A stretch of DNA of 64,000 nucleotides from Caballeronia sp. TF1N1 (GCF_022878925.1 NZ_CP084626.1:620001-684000); one strand, 5' to 3'. Shown: positions 44,950 through 54,229, counted from the stretch's first letter. Numbers and translations are program-made. Notes: generated from the letters alone by a model not told the origin.

Positions 44950-46827
44950 ATGGTATCGCCACTTGCCCGACACGCGGGCAGACGCAAAACGATCGAACGC
45001 GCTGCGCTCGTCGCCCTCAACACATGGCTGCTCGCTCATGAAGCGCTCGCGGACGAAGCCTCGCAACCGCCGCTCGCGCCCGTCGTCGTGACCGCGACGC
45101 GCACCGCGCAACCTCTCGCCGATACGATCGCGCAGACTTCGCTCTTCGACGCCCAGGATATCGCCGATAGCAATGCCTACGACGCGCTCGGCGTCATCGG
45201 TCTTGCGCCCGGCGTGCAGGTGACGCGCAATGGCGGCCCGGGAGCGAATGCAAGCGCGTTCATACGCGGCGCGTCCTCGACGCAATCGCTCGTTTTGATC
45301 GACGGCGTGCGTGTGGAGTCCGCATCGCTCGGCTCGGCGCAGCTTGCGCAGATCATGCCGGATCAGATCGACCGCATCGAAGTCGTGAACGGCAACGTGT
45401 CGGCGCTGTACGGCTCGGGCGCGATCGGCGGCGTCGTGCAGATCTTCACGAAAGACGGCGAGGCGCATCCGCCGCGCTTCTACTTCGAGACGGAATACGG
45501 CAGCTATCACACGCAGCGGCAAGCGGCGGGCGTTTCCGGCGCGCTCGATAGAGAAGGCCGCACGACCTTCAGCTTCAACGTATCGCGCGAGAAGACCGAT
45601 GGTTTCTCGTCGATCGATCCCGCGCTCGCGCCCAACGCCAATCCGAACGCGAACGGTTATCTGAACGAAAGCATCGCGGCCACGCTGCGCCACAAGTTCG
45701 GCGACAAATGGGACGCGGGCGTGCGCTTCTATCAGTCGAACGGCATCGACAGTTTCGACGATGCCTACGGCTTGCCCGGCGATCTCAACGATTCGCACAG
45801 TCGCGTGCGGTCGACATCGGTGTTTGCGAACGGCCGTATCACGGACCAGTGGACCACGCATTTCACGGTCGCGCAGGGACAGGACCGCGCGAACATCGAG
45901 CAGAACGGCATCTATACGAGCCGCTTCAATTCCGAGGATCGCCAGTATCTGTGGCAGAACGACTTTCGCCTGACGGAGGCGCACAAGCTCCTGTTCGGTT
46001 ACGAGCATCTCGACCAGACGCTCGATTCGGATCAGTTCAGCGCGCCGGATCGTCACGTGAATTCGGTGTACGCGGGCTATGTGGGACGCTTCGGTCCGAG
46101 CGAAGTGCAGGCCAATCTGCGCCACGACCAGTATTCCGATTTCGGCGGCGCGAACAGCTACTATCTGGGCTATGCGTACAACATCGACACGCACTGGCGC
46201 GCGAGCGCGAGTTACGCGGCGTCGTTCCGCGCGCCGAGCTTCGACGATCTCTACTATCCGTTCAGCGGCAATCCGTCCATTCAGCCCGAGCGCAGTCATT
46301 CGGTGGAAGCGGCGCTGCAGTACGCATCGGACCAAGTGGGCGTGCTGCGCGTGACGGCGTTTCAGACGCGCTATTCGAATCTGATCGATTACGTATCGGA
46401 CGGCAGCGGCTTCTATATCGCGCAGAACGTCGGACGCGCGAAGGTGCAGGGCGTCGAGGGATCGTGGGCAGGGCATGTCGGCGCCACTGATTTGCGCGCG
46501 GGCGTGACGTTCCAGAATCCCGTCGATGAAACCGGCAATCAGGACCTGACGCGCCGTGCGCGGCGTTTCGCGAGTTTCAGCGCGCATCGCTCGATAGGAA
46601 GCTGGCGCGTGGGTGGCGAGTGGATCGTGAGCGGTGCGCGCAGCGATTACGATTCGACGCTCGCGGGCTATGGCGTCGTGAATCTGTCGGCGCGCTATGA
46701 CATCACGAAGTCGTGGTACGTGAGCGCGCGTGTCGACAACCTCTTCGACCGGAACTATGAACTGGCTTATTCGTACAACACGCCGAGGCGCGGCGCTTAT
46801 GTCACGCTCGGCTGGCGCCCGTCGTGA
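44950..46827 (+). CDS. btuB: TonB-dependent vitamin B12 receptor BtuB
   Basis: A 625-residue outer-membrane receptor. A signal peptide region (ALVALNTWLLAHEALA) precedes the TonB-box/plug start PVVVTATRTAQPLADTIAQT, and the plug has IRGASSTQSLVLIDGVRVES and VNGNVSALYGSGAIGGVVQI. The barrel runs to YSYNTPRRGAYVTLGWRPS with the terminal aromatic-type strand. BtuB is chosen over a siderophore receptor because of the riboswitch and the following btuCD-cob genes. The ATG at 44950 lies about 100 bases after the riboswitch; the start signal is weak, and other starts are possible. Confidence 0.93.
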   Translation: MVSPLARHAGRRKTIERAALVALNTWLLAHEALADEASQPPLAPVVVTATRTAQPLADTIAQTSLFDAQDIADSNAYDALGVIGLAPGVQVTRNGGPGANASAFIRGASSTQSLVLIDGVRVESASLGSAQLAQIMPDQIDRIEVVNGNVSALYGSGAIGGVVQIFTKDGEAHPPRFYFETEYGSYHTQRQAAGVSGALDREGRTTFSFNVSREKTDGFSSIDPALAPNANPNANGYLNESIAATLRHKFGDKWDAGVRFYQSNGIDSFDDAYGLPGDLNDSHSRVRSTSVFANGRITDQWTTHFTVAQGQDRANIEQNGIYTSRFNSEDRQYLWQNDFRLTEAHKLLFGYEHLDQTLDSDQFSAPDRHVNSVYAGYVGRFGPSEVQANLRHDQYSDFGGANSYYLGYAYNIDTHWRASASYAASFRAPSFDDLYYPFSGNPSIQPERSHSVEAALQYASDQVGVLRVTAFQTRYSNLIDYVSDGSGFYIAQNVGRAKVQGVEGSWAGHVGATDLRAGVTFQNPVDETGNQDLTRRARRFASFSAHRSIGSWRVGGEWIVSGARSDYDSTLAGYGVVNLSARYDITKSWYVSARVDNLFDRNYELAYSYNTPRRGAYVTLGWRPS

Positions 46828-47852
46828 GCGACACCGTTGACCTGCGCCGCGCGATGAACGCGAAACGCGCGTTAGGCATCTGGGCTGCGCTCGGGCTTGC
46901 CGCGTTGCTTGTGTTCATGGCGTCGCTCGCGCTCGGCAGCGTCGCGTTGCCCTTGCCGCGCGCCATCGCGGCGTTGCTGCACGCGCATGCGGCCGCGCCC
47001 GATATCGCCGATGACATCGTGCTCACCTTGCGTTTGCCGCGCGCGCTTGCGGGTTTCGCTTCGGGCGCCTTGCTCGCGCTTTCCGGCGCGCTGCTGCAAG
47101 TGCTGTTGCGCAATCCGCTGGCCGAGCCGTACGTGCTCGGCGTATCCGGCGGCGCAGCGACCTTCGCGCTCACGGCGATGCTCGCGTCGCTGCCGTGGTG
47201 GGGCATCGATCTGGCGGCGTGCGCGGGCGCGTTCGCATCCATCGTGCTGGTGCTCGGACTCGCGCGACGCGACCTGTGGCACGGCGACCGCGATGCCTCG
47301 CCGCGTCTTCTGCTGACAGGGGTCGTGATAGCGGCGGGCTGGGGCGCGCTCATCACGTTGATCCTCAGCATTGCGCCGGAGAATCGCTTGCGCGGGATGA
47401 TCTTCTGGCTGACGGGCGACCTGAACGGCGCAGCGACGCCGTGGCCCGCGCTGATCGCGCTCGTCGTCGCGATGATCGTCGTCGTGCCGCTCGCGCCGCA
47501 ACTCAACGTGCTGTTGCGTGGCGATACGGCCGCGCGTTCGCTCGGCGTGCCTGTCTCGCGCGTGCGGCTGTCGGTGTATCTCGTCGCATCGCTTGCGGCA
47601 GCGGCGGCTGTCACGACGGCGGGCACCATCGGCTTCGTTGGGCTCGTCGTGCCGCATTTATTACGGCTCGCGTTCGGCAACGATCAGCGCATGCTCGTGC
47701 CGGCGTCGGCGCTAGCAGGCGGCCTCGCGGTAATGAGCGCCGATCTCGTCGCGCGCACGGCGATCGCGCCCGCGCAATTGCCGGTGGGCGTGGTGACCGC
47801 ACTCGTCGGCGTGCCGATGTTCCTGTGGATGCTGCTGGCGAGACCGCGATGA
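46824..47852 (+). CDS. btuC: Cobalamin ABC transporter permease BtuC
   Basis: A 342-residue FecCD/BtuC permease with about ten membrane helices. Family segments include LTLRLPRALAGFASGALLAL, GALLQVLLRNPLAEPYVLGV and GTIGFVGLVVPHLLRLAFGN. The GTG start at 46824 overlaps the btuB stop (GTGA); an ATG ten codons on is the alternative. It forms the channel for B12 handed over by BtuF, which is encoded about 4 kb away on the other strand. Confidence 0.94.
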   Translation: MSDTVDLRRAMNAKRALGIWAALGLAALLVFMASLALGSVALPLPRAIAALLHAHAAAPDIADDIVLTLRLPRALAGFASGALLALSGALLQVLLRNPLAEPYVLGVSGGAATFALTAMLASLPWWGIDLAACAGAFASIVLVLGLARRDLWHGDRDASPRLLLTGVVIAAGWGALITLILSIAPENRLRGMIFWLTGDLNGAATPWPALIALVVAMIVVVPLAPQLNVLLRGDTAARSLGVPVSRVRLSVYLVASLAAAAAVTTAGTIGFVGLVVPHLLRLAFGNDQRMLVPASALAGGLAVMSADLVARTAIAPAQLPVGVVTALVGVPMFLWMLLARPR

Positions 47853-48631
47853 CCCTGCATATCGAACACGTCAGCTTGCGCGCGGGCGCACGCACGCTCG
47901 TGGAAGACCTCACACAAAGTATCGGCGCGGGCGAGATGTGGTGCATAGCCGGGCCGAACGGCGCGGGCAAAACCACGCTCATTGGCGTGCTCGCGGGTTT
48001 GACAAAGCCGGCCAAAGGCGCGATATCGCTCGATGGCCGCGCACTCGCGTCCTGGCGCGCGGCGGATCTCGCACGCGCGCGCTCGCTGATGCCGCAAAGC
48101 TCGCACGATGCCTTCAGCGCGACCGTACTCGACACCGTGCTGCTGAACCGCTTTCCGTATGTCACGGGCTGGGGCTGGGAGAGCGCCGAAGACCGCGCTG
48201 CCGCGCATGCCGCGCTCGATGCGCTCGGTCTTCTATCGTTCGCCTCGCGCGATGTCCTGACATTGTCGGGCGGCGAACGGCAACGCGTGACGCTCGCCGC
48301 CGTGCTGTGCCAAAACACACCGCTCTTGCTGCTCGACGAACCGCTCGCGCATCTGGACCTGCATCATCAAATCGATTGTCTGCACGTACTGGCCGACGCC
48401 GCGCGCAAGTCCGGCCGCACGGTGATTTTCTCGTGTCACGATCTCAATCTCGCGCGGCGCTTTTCGACGCACGCGCTTTTGCTCGATGGCAAGGGCGGCG
48501 CGCACGCCGGTCTCGTCGCGGACGTGCTCACGCCTGAACGCGCGAGCGCCGCGTTCGGCTATCCGCTAGCCTTGATTCGCGATGGCGAGCACGAAGCGCT
48601 CGTGCCGTCCATTCCCGTTGCACGCACCTGA
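47849..48631 (+). CDS. btuD: Cobalamin ABC transporter ATPase BtuD
   Basis: A 260-residue ABC ATPase with Walker A GPNGAGKTTLIG, signature LSGGERQRVTLAAVL, Walker B LLLLDEPLAHLDLHHQ and the switch histidine in VIFSCHDLNLARRF, all in the iron/B12 ATPase style. The start overlaps the btuC stop (ATGA). It powers the BtuC dimer. Confidence 0.94.
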   Translation: MTLHIEHVSLRAGARTLVEDLTQSIGAGEMWCIAGPNGAGKTTLIGVLAGLTKPAKGAISLDGRALASWRAADLARARSLMPQSSHDAFSATVLDTVLLNRFPYVTGWGWESAEDRAAAHAALDALGLLSFASRDVLTLSGGERQRVTLAAVLCQNTPLLLLDEPLAHLDLHHQIDCLHVLADAARKSGRTVIFSCHDLNLARRFSTHALLLDGKGGAHAGLVADVLTPERASAAFGYPLALIRDGEHEALVPSIPVART

Positions 48632-48641
48632 AGGATTGCCG

Positions 48642-49694
48642 ATGTCAAACGCCCACGACTTGCCCACGCCCCGCGCGCCAGACCGTTCGCGCGAAGCCGA
48701 ACTGCAACGCATCATCGATACGAAAACGAAGCCGCCGGGCAGCCTCGGTCGGCTCGAAACGCTCGCGCTGCAAATGGGCGCGATTCAGCGCACGACGAAG
48801 CCGCGCATCGAGCGCCCGGCGATGATCGTGTTTGCGGGCGATCACGGTATCGCGGCCGAGGGCGTGAGTCCGTATCCGCAAGAAGTGACCGCGCAGATGG
48901 TCGCGAATTTTCTGGCGGGCGGCGCGGCGATCAACGCGCTGTCGCGTTCGGTCGGCATGATGCTCGAAGTGGTCGATGCGGGCGTGGCGACACCGATTCC
49001 CATCGATAGCGGCTACGAGCGTCTGTCGCTCGGCCTCGGCACGCGCAACTTCGCGAAGGAAGCGGCGATGTCGCGCGAGACCGCGCTCGAAGGCATCGCG
49101 CGCGGCGCGGCGCGTGTGCGGCATCACGCGGCGCTCGGCACGAACGTGATCGGCTTCGGCGAGATGGGGATTGCGAACACGTCGGCGGCGGCGTGCCTGA
49201 TGAGCCGTCTGTGCGGTGTGCCCATTGGCGAATGCGTCGGACGCGGCACGGGTCTCGACGATCGCGGCCTTGCGCACAAGCGCGACGTGCTTGGCCGAGC
49301 GCTCGCGTTGCATGCGGCCGAAGGCGATGCAATCGACACGCTCGCGACGTTCGGCGGCTTCGAGATCGCGATGATCGCGGGTGCGTGTCTCGCTGCGGCG
49401 GACGCGGGCATGACGATTCTCGTCGATGGCTTCATCGCGACTTCCGGCCTGCTCGTCGCGGCGAAGATCGCACCCGAGGTGCTCGACTACTGCGTGTTCG
49501 CGCATGCGTCGAACGAGGCGGGGCATCGGGGCATGCTCGCGCATCTGCATGCGGAGCCGCTGTTGCAACTCGACATGCGGCTTGGCGAAGGCACGGGCGC
49601 GGCGCTCGCGTTGCCGATCCTGCGCGCGGCCGTGGCGTTCGTCGATGAGATGGCGAGCTTCGAGGCGGCGGGTGTCACGGATAAGCGAGAGTGA
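48642..49694 (+). CDS. cobT: Nicotinate-nucleotide-dimethylbenzimidazole phosphoribosyltransferase CobT
   Basis: A 350-residue enzyme that makes alpha-ribazole phosphate, the lower-ligand nucleotide of B12. Recognised by TKPPGSLGRLETLALQMGAI near the N-terminus, FAGDHGIAAEGVSPYPQEVT, GFGEMGIANTSAAACLMSRL and SNEAGHRGMLAHLHAEPLLQ. The ATG at 48642, 10 bases after btuD with AAGGAT just upstream, is preferred to the longer open frame inside btuD. Confidence 0.96.
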   Translation: MSNAHDLPTPRAPDRSREAELQRIIDTKTKPPGSLGRLETLALQMGAIQRTTKPRIERPAMIVFAGDHGIAAEGVSPYPQEVTAQMVANFLAGGAAINALSRSVGMMLEVVDAGVATPIPIDSGYERLSLGLGTRNFAKEAAMSRETALEGIARGAARVRHHAALGTNVIGFGEMGIANTSAAACLMSRLCGVPIGECVGRGTGLDDRGLAHKRDVLGRALALHAAEGDAIDTLATFGGFEIAMIAGACLAAADAGMTILVDGFIATSGLLVAAKIAPEVLDYCVFAHASNEAGHRGMLAHLHAEPLLQLDMRLGEGTGAALALPILRAAVAFVDEMASFEAAGVTDKRE

Positions 49695-49782
49695 CGGCGA
49701 TGAGCATCACCCGCAAGCGCTGCGCGAGGTCGGGGCGCGTCACTGCGTTCAAGCGCGCGGGCGTCTCGACTCGCTTGCCGCA

Positions 49783-50544
49783 ATGACCCGTCCGCTCGAC
49801 GAACTGCGCTACTTCTTCACCGCGCTCGGTTACTTCACGCGCGTGCCGGTGCCGCGTTGGGTTGGCTTCGAGCGCGCTTATTTGAACGCGGCGGCGCGTT
49901 ATTTTCCGCTCGTCGGCGTGATGGTCGGCGGTATTGCCGCGCTCGTCCTGCTCGCGGCGTTGCGCGTGCTTCCGTTGGGGGTTGCCGTGTTGCTGTCGAT
50001 GGCCGCCACGCTCGTGCTGACCGGCGCGTTCCACGAAGACGGTCTTGCCGATTGCGCCGATGCCTTCGGCGGCGGCTATACGCGCGATGACGTGTTGCGC
50101 ATCATGCATGACTCGCGCATCGGGGCGTTCGGCGCGATTGCGCTCGTCATTGCACTGGCGCTCAAGTGGCAGACGCTTGCGAGCACGCCGCCGCTCATTG
50201 CCGCATGGTTGCTGATCGCCGCGCACGCCGCGAGCCGCGTTTTCGCCATCAGCTATCTCGTCACGCTCGACTATGTGCGCGCCGAGGGCAAGGCGAAGCC
50301 GGTCGCACAGCGCATGAGCGCGGGCTCGTTTCTGATTGCGATGATCTTCGGCGTGCCGTGGCTCTTTGTCATCGACTGGAAATTCGCCTGCCTGACGCTC
50401 GCGTTGCTCACGGTGCTGCGCTGGGCGATGGGAGGTTACTTCGTGAAGCGCATCGGCGGCTATACGGGGGATTGTCTCGGCTTCGCGCAACAGGTGTTCG
50501 AACTGGCCATTTATCTCATCGGGCTCGCATGGATCTCGTACTGA
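49783..50544 (+). CDS. cobS: Adenosylcobinamide-GDP ribazoletransferase (cobalamin synthase) CobS
   Basis: A 253-residue polytopic membrane enzyme that joins adenosylcobinamide-GDP to alpha-ribazole. The catalytic stretch TGAFHEDGLADCADAFGGGY, followed by TRDDVLRIMHDSRIGAFGAI, is diagnostic. Start ATG at 49783; the 88-base gap after cobT has no hairpin. The 3' end overlaps cobC by 16 bases. Confidence 0.95.
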   Translation: MTRPLDELRYFFTALGYFTRVPVPRWVGFERAYLNAAARYFPLVGVMVGGIAALVLLAALRVLPLGVAVLLSMAATLVLTGAFHEDGLADCADAFGGGYTRDDVLRIMHDSRIGAFGAIALVIALALKWQTLASTPPLIAAWLLIAAHAASRVFAISYLVTLDYVRAEGKAKPVAQRMSAGSFLIAMIFGVPWLFVIDWKFACLTLALLTVLRWAMGGYFVKRIGGYTGDCLGFAQQVFELAIYLIGLAWISY

Positions 50545-51104
50545 TCCGGCATCCAGCCGTGCGCGTCGATGCAGGCGTGTGCTACGGCCAGAGCGATGTT
50601 CCCTTGCTGCGCGATGCGAATGCATCGGCTTGCGCTCTGAAGGCGCGCATGCTGTCGCTGAACGTGCCCGCGTGTGTCGATGGCTGGCATTCGAGCGGAC
50701 TCGTGCGATGTGCATCGCTGGCCTGGGCGTTGAGCGGTGGCATCGCGCCTCACGTCGATGCGCGCCTCGCCGAGATGAACTTCGGCGCATGGGAAGGGCG
50801 CGCGTGGGATGCGATCGATCGCGCGCTGATCGATGCCTGGGCCGCGGATATCGAACACGCGAGGCCGCATGGCGGGGAGAGTCTCGTGCAGTTCGCCGGG
50901 CGCGTGGAGGCCTGGTTGCGCGATATCGAGCGTGCCGACCGGCCGGTGCATGTGATCGCGCATGCTGGCGTCATGCGCGTGCTGACAGCGCACATGCTCG
51001 GGATGGAGCGCGCGAGCGTGTTGCAATGGCCGATCGAATTCGGCGCGATCGTGCACTTCAGGCGTGTGACAGGGAAGTGGCTGCTGGTGCGGTGGAATGC
51101 CTGA
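50529..51104 (+). CDS. cobC: Alpha-ribazole phosphatase, CobC-type
   Basis: A 191-residue histidine phosphatase. The phosphohistidine motif is LIRHPAV (H about 8), and VDARLAEMNFGAWEGRAWDA plus VIAHAGVMRVL with the second histidine are as in CobC. It removes phosphate from alpha-ribazole-5'-phosphate or from the assembled cobalamin-5'-phosphate. RHP in place of the more usual RHG is common in this subgroup. The 16-base overlap with cobS supports the assignment. Confidence 0.92.
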   Translation: MDLVLIRHPAVRVDAGVCYGQSDVPLLRDANASACALKARMLSLNVPACVDGWHSSGLVRCASLAWALSGGIAPHVDARLAEMNFGAWEGRAWDAIDRALIDAWAADIEHARPHGGESLVQFAGRVEAWLRDIERADRPVHVIAHAGVMRVLTAHMLGMERASVLQWPIEFGAIVHFRRVTGKWLLVRWNA

Positions 51105-51121
51105 GGGCAGGGCCGCTTCGG

Positions 51122-52123
51122 TCACTTTCCGCGACGCCCGCGCGCTTGCTCCAGATCCCTGCAAAGCTCGGCCGCGCCCAGCGCGATGCGCGGCGTCGGC
51201 CGATTGATCAGATCGCCATCGATACCGAAGAGGTTGCCGCGCGCCACCGCGGTGAGCGAACCCCAACGCTTCCATCGATCGAGTGCGGGCAATGCGCGAT
51301 TCGGCGTCGTCGCGCCGGGCGTCGCGGTGACGATGGCTTCCGGGTTCGCCGCGAGCACGGCTTCGGTCGAGATGGTCGGCACGCGCGTGTCGTTCGCGGC
51401 GAAGACGTTGACGCCGCTGCACAACGCGATCACTTCGCTGAACACGTTGTCGCGGTTGAGCGTCATGAGCGGGTCGTCCCACACCTGATAAAACACGCCG
51501 ACCGGCGGACGTTGCGCATAACGCGTCCGCAGACCGCCGATATCGCGCGTGAATGCAGCCGACGCCGCGCGTGCGTTCGCTTCCGTGCCGAGCAACGCGC
51601 CGAGCCGGTCGATGTTGCTCGCGATATCGTCGAGATGGCGCGGTTCGCTGAAGAAGATCGGAATGCCGAGCGCTTGCAGCCGATCCATCTGCCGCGCCGC
51701 ATTGCCATGCCGCCATACGACGATCAAGTCCGGATGCAATGCGACGATGCGCTCCAGATCGAGCGCCTTGTTGTCGCCGACGCGCGGGATAGCCTGCGCT
51801 TCCTTCGGATAATCGCTATACGTCACCGCGCCGACGATACGCGACCCGCCGCCCGCCGCGAACAGCAATTCGGTGACATGCGGAGCGAGACTCACGACGC
51901 GCGTGGCGGGTGTCGCGAGCGTGATGCTGGCGCCGCTGTCGTCGGTGACGGTGATGGCGGCGAAAGAGGGCGATGCGCTCAGCGTCAATATCGTTGCGAG
52001 AAGGACATGCGGAACGGCGTGTCGAAGCGAATGCGCGGCGAACGCGCGCAGACCTCGGTTGCTTGCGCGCCGGAGCAAGCCGATTTGCGCAGCCAAGGTG
52101 CGCAAGACGAGTTCTAAGCCCAC
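51122..52123 (-). CDS. btuF: Periplasmic cobalamin-binding protein BtuF
   Basis: A class III binding protein of about 330 residues. The mature domain begins ITVTDDSGASITLATPATRV and has VVSLAPHVTELLFAAGGGSR, VGAVTYSDYPKEAQAIPRVG and the C-terminal NRPTPRIALGAAELCRDLE. It captures B12 in the periplasm for BtuCD. The N-terminus is odd: a signal peptide (VLLATILTLSASPSFA) is preceded by about 37 basic residues encoded partly by the tandem repeat shared with the cobD 3' end. I start at the GTG 52123, which has GGAGG seven bases upstream; a TTG at 52129 or an internal start near the signal are alternatives. Confidence 0.9.
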   Translation of the reverse strand: MGLELVLRTLAAQIGLLRRASNRGLRAFAAHSLRHAVPHVLLATILTLSASPSFAAITVTDDSGASITLATPATRVVSLAPHVTELLFAAGGGSRIVGAVTYSDYPKEAQAIPRVGDNKALDLERIVALHPDLIVVWRHGNAARQMDRLQALGIPIFFSEPRHLDDIASNIDRLGALLGTEANARAASAAFTRDIGGLRTRYAQRPPVGVFYQVWDDPLMTLNRDNVFSEVIALCSGVNVFAANDTRVPTISTEAVLAANPEAIVTATPGATTPNRALPALDRWKRWGSLTAVARGNLFGIDGDLINRPTPRIALGAAELCRDLEQARGRRGK

Positions 52124-52292
52124 GCGCAAACCTCCGGGAGCGAGCGTTCAAGCTGCGCCCGATTGACTTCACTGCCAAGCAAGCCGATCTGTGCAGCCAA
52201 GGTGCGCCAGAAAGATTTCGACGTCACGCGCAAACCTCCGCCATCGCTCGTTCAAGCCGCGCCCATTCTCCTTCGCTGCCCGGCAAGCCGAT
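52075..52292. repeat. 104-bp tandem repeat spanning the cobD 3' end and btuF 5' end
   Basis: GCAAGCCGAT recurs at 52075, 52179 and 52283, exactly 104 bases apart. The first two units are similar over most of their length (shared blocks CAGCCAAGGTGCGC and CACGCGCAAACCTCC); the third is the cobD coding sequence. So the end of cobD, its stop region and the beginning of btuF were duplicated in tandem and have since diverged. Confidence 0.88.
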
Positions 52293-53228
52293 GCGCAAAC
52301 GCGGCGTCATCCCAGCCGGATCGAAGAGCCGCGTCCAGATACCGCGCGTGGCAAGCGCATGCTGCAAGCCGCTCGCATCCAATGTCTGGAACGACGTAAA
52401 AAGCGGCGTCGCACGCGCGTCGAACCCATGACGCGCGATAAGCGCCGCGAGCCGTGCGCCATCGCGCTGCAAGCGTTCGCGGGTTTCCCGTTGCCACGCG
52501 CGATCCTCGAAAGCCGCCCGCACCGCGTGACGCGCGGGGCCGCTGACGGTCCATGAACCCAGCGCATCGGCGAGCATGGCGATCACATCGGGTGCGGCAA
52601 GCACGAAGCCCGCGCGAATTCCCGCGAGCCCGAAGAACTTGCCGACCGAGCGCAGGACGACAAGCCCCGCATCCGCGCTGCGATCGGCAAGAGACTCGGC
52701 CGGATCGACATCGGCGAATGCTTCATCGACGATCAACGTACCGCCGCGCGATGCCAGCCTCGCATGCCAATGCAGCAAGACGTGGCGCGGGAGACGCTCG
52801 GCGGTCGGGTTGTTCGGATTGGCGACGATCACGTGATCGACGGCATTCGGCAACGTGTCGGCATTCACGTCGAGCGGCACGACCGAATGGCCCGCGCGCA
52901 CGAACGCCGGCGCGTACTCGCCATACGTCAACGGTGCGATGGCCACCGTGCCCTTCTTCAAGAGCCACGGCAAGGCACGAATGGCGGCCTGCGAACCCGC
53001 GACGGGCAGCGCGAGCGGCGCGCCGTAATGAGTCGCGGCGAGTTCGGCGAGACCATCGGCGTCTTCGGGCAAACGGCGCCAGGCATCGGGCGGAATGGGC
53101 GGGACCGGATAGCCTAAAGGGTTGATGCCCGTCGAAAGATCGAGCCAGTCGTCGAGCGCGATGCCGTATCGACGCGCGGCTTCGCGCAGATTGCCGCCGT
53201 GACGGATGGGACGCAGTGGATCAGACAT
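52224..53228 (-). CDS. cobD: Threonine-phosphate decarboxylase CobD
   Basis: A 334-residue class I PLP enzyme making (R)-1-aminopropan-2-ol phosphate, the linker between corrin ring and nucleotide loop (called CobC in the Pseudomonas naming). It has LDLSTGINPLGYPVPPIPPD near the start, VIVANPNNPTAERLPRHVLL, and the PLP-lysine region LRSVGKFFGLAGIRAGFVLA. The ATG at 53228 (MSDPLRPIRHGGNLREAARR) fits. Its stop codon falls in a tandem repeat that continues into btuF. Confidence 0.93.
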   Translation of the reverse strand: MSDPLRPIRHGGNLREAARRYGIALDDWLDLSTGINPLGYPVPPIPPDAWRRLPEDADGLAELAATHYGAPLALPVAGSQAAIRALPWLLKKGTVAIAPLTYGEYAPAFVRAGHSVVPLDVNADTLPNAVDHVIVANPNNPTAERLPRHVLLHWHARLASRGGTLIVDEAFADVDPAESLADRSADAGLVVLRSVGKFFGLAGIRAGFVLAAPDVIAMLADALGSWTVSGPARHAVRAAFEDRAWQRETRERLQRDGARLAALIARHGFDARATPLFTSFQTLDASGLQHALATRGIWTRLFDPAGMTPRLRIGLPGSEGEWARLERAMAEVCA

Positions 53229-53281
53229 GATGGCGTGTGGAAGGCGCGAAGTGATGGACGCGTCGAATCGAAACAGAAGAA

Positions 53282-54223
53282 TCACCCATGTCCGGACGCG
53301 CTCATCAAGGCAAAGACGAGCAGGATGGCAAGCCACAGCAAGATCGAACGCTCGACGAGCCGCAACGCCGCGACCACGTGCCTCGGCGTGGCCTCATGCC
53401 CCGCGCCGAGCGTCGGACGCGCTTCGAGCACGCCGTGATAAACCGCCGCGCCGCCAATCAGCACATTGAGGCTGCCCGCGCCCGAAGCCATCACCGGCCC
53501 TGCGTTCGGACTGTCCCACGCACGCGCCTGCGTGCGCCAGCAATGCCAGGCCATGCGCGTGTCGCCCGCGAGCGCGTAGCTCGCCGCCGTGAGGCGCGCG
53601 GGAATGAAGTTGAGCACATCGTCGATGCGCGCCGCCGCCCAGCCGAAGCGCAGGTAACGCGGCGTGCGATAACCCCACATCGCGTCGAGCGTATTGGCGA
53701 GACGAAACGCGAGCGCGCCCGGCCCGCCCGCGATCACGAACCAGAAGAGCGCCCCGAAGATCGCATCGTTGCCATTTTCGAGCGCGGATTCGACGGCCGC
53801 GCGCGAAAGGGCGTTCTCGTCGGCTTGCGAGGTATCGCGCGACACGATCCGCGAGGCGAGCTTGCGCGCGCTTTCGAGGTCGCCGAGCGAGAGGGCGCGG
53901 GCAATCGGCGCAATGTGCTGACGCAAGCTCTTGGCGCCGAGCGCGAACCACAGCAAGATCACATGCACGGCCGCGGCATACGCGGGCGGCAGCACGCTCA
54001 CGAGCGCCCATGCGACCAACACCGGCGGCACGACGGCCGCAAGCCACGCAAGCATGCCCGCCGGCCGCGCCCGATGCCCCGTGTTCATGCGCGCTTCGAG
54101 CTTCGTCGCGTATCGCCCGAAGGCGACGAGCGGATGCCGCATGCGCGGCTCGCCGAACATGCGATCGACGATCACGCCGAGCACCGCGAGCAAGGACATC
54201 GAGTAGAAGGAAAGCAGGAGCAT
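53282..54223 (-). CDS. cbiB: Adenosylcobinamide-phosphate synthase CbiB
   Basis: A 313-residue integral membrane enzyme that amidates adenosylcobyric acid with the aminopropanol phosphate from CobD. Characteristic are VIVDRMFGEPRMRHPLVAFG, the LVSRDTSQ-like RIVSRDTSQADENALSRAAV, and FGALFWFVIAGGPGALAFRL. It starts six bases after the cobU stop and precedes cobD by 53 bases. Six or so hydrophobic helices are visible. Confidence 0.95.
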   Translation of the reverse strand: MLLLSFYSMSLLAVLGVIVDRMFGEPRMRHPLVAFGRYATKLEARMNTGHRARPAGMLAWLAAVVPPVLVAWALVSVLPPAYAAAVHVILLWFALGAKSLRQHIAPIARALSLGDLESARKLASRIVSRDTSQADENALSRAAVESALENGNDAIFGALFWFVIAGGPGALAFRLANTLDAMWGYRTPRYLRFGWAAARIDDVLNFIPARLTAASYALAGDTRMAWHCWRTQARAWDSPNAGPVMASGAGSLNVLIGGAAVYHGVLEARPTLGAGHEATPRHVVAALRLVERSILLWLAILLVFALMSASGHG

Positions 54224-54229
54224 CGCCGG

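Noticed and set aside
44944..46587. A long open frame antisense to btuB (over 500 codons)
   Set aside because: It mirrors the GC-rich codon pattern of btuB, has no start signal or known motif, and the sense frame is a clear receptor. The same holds for the antisense frames over 57463-59106 and 23058-24431.
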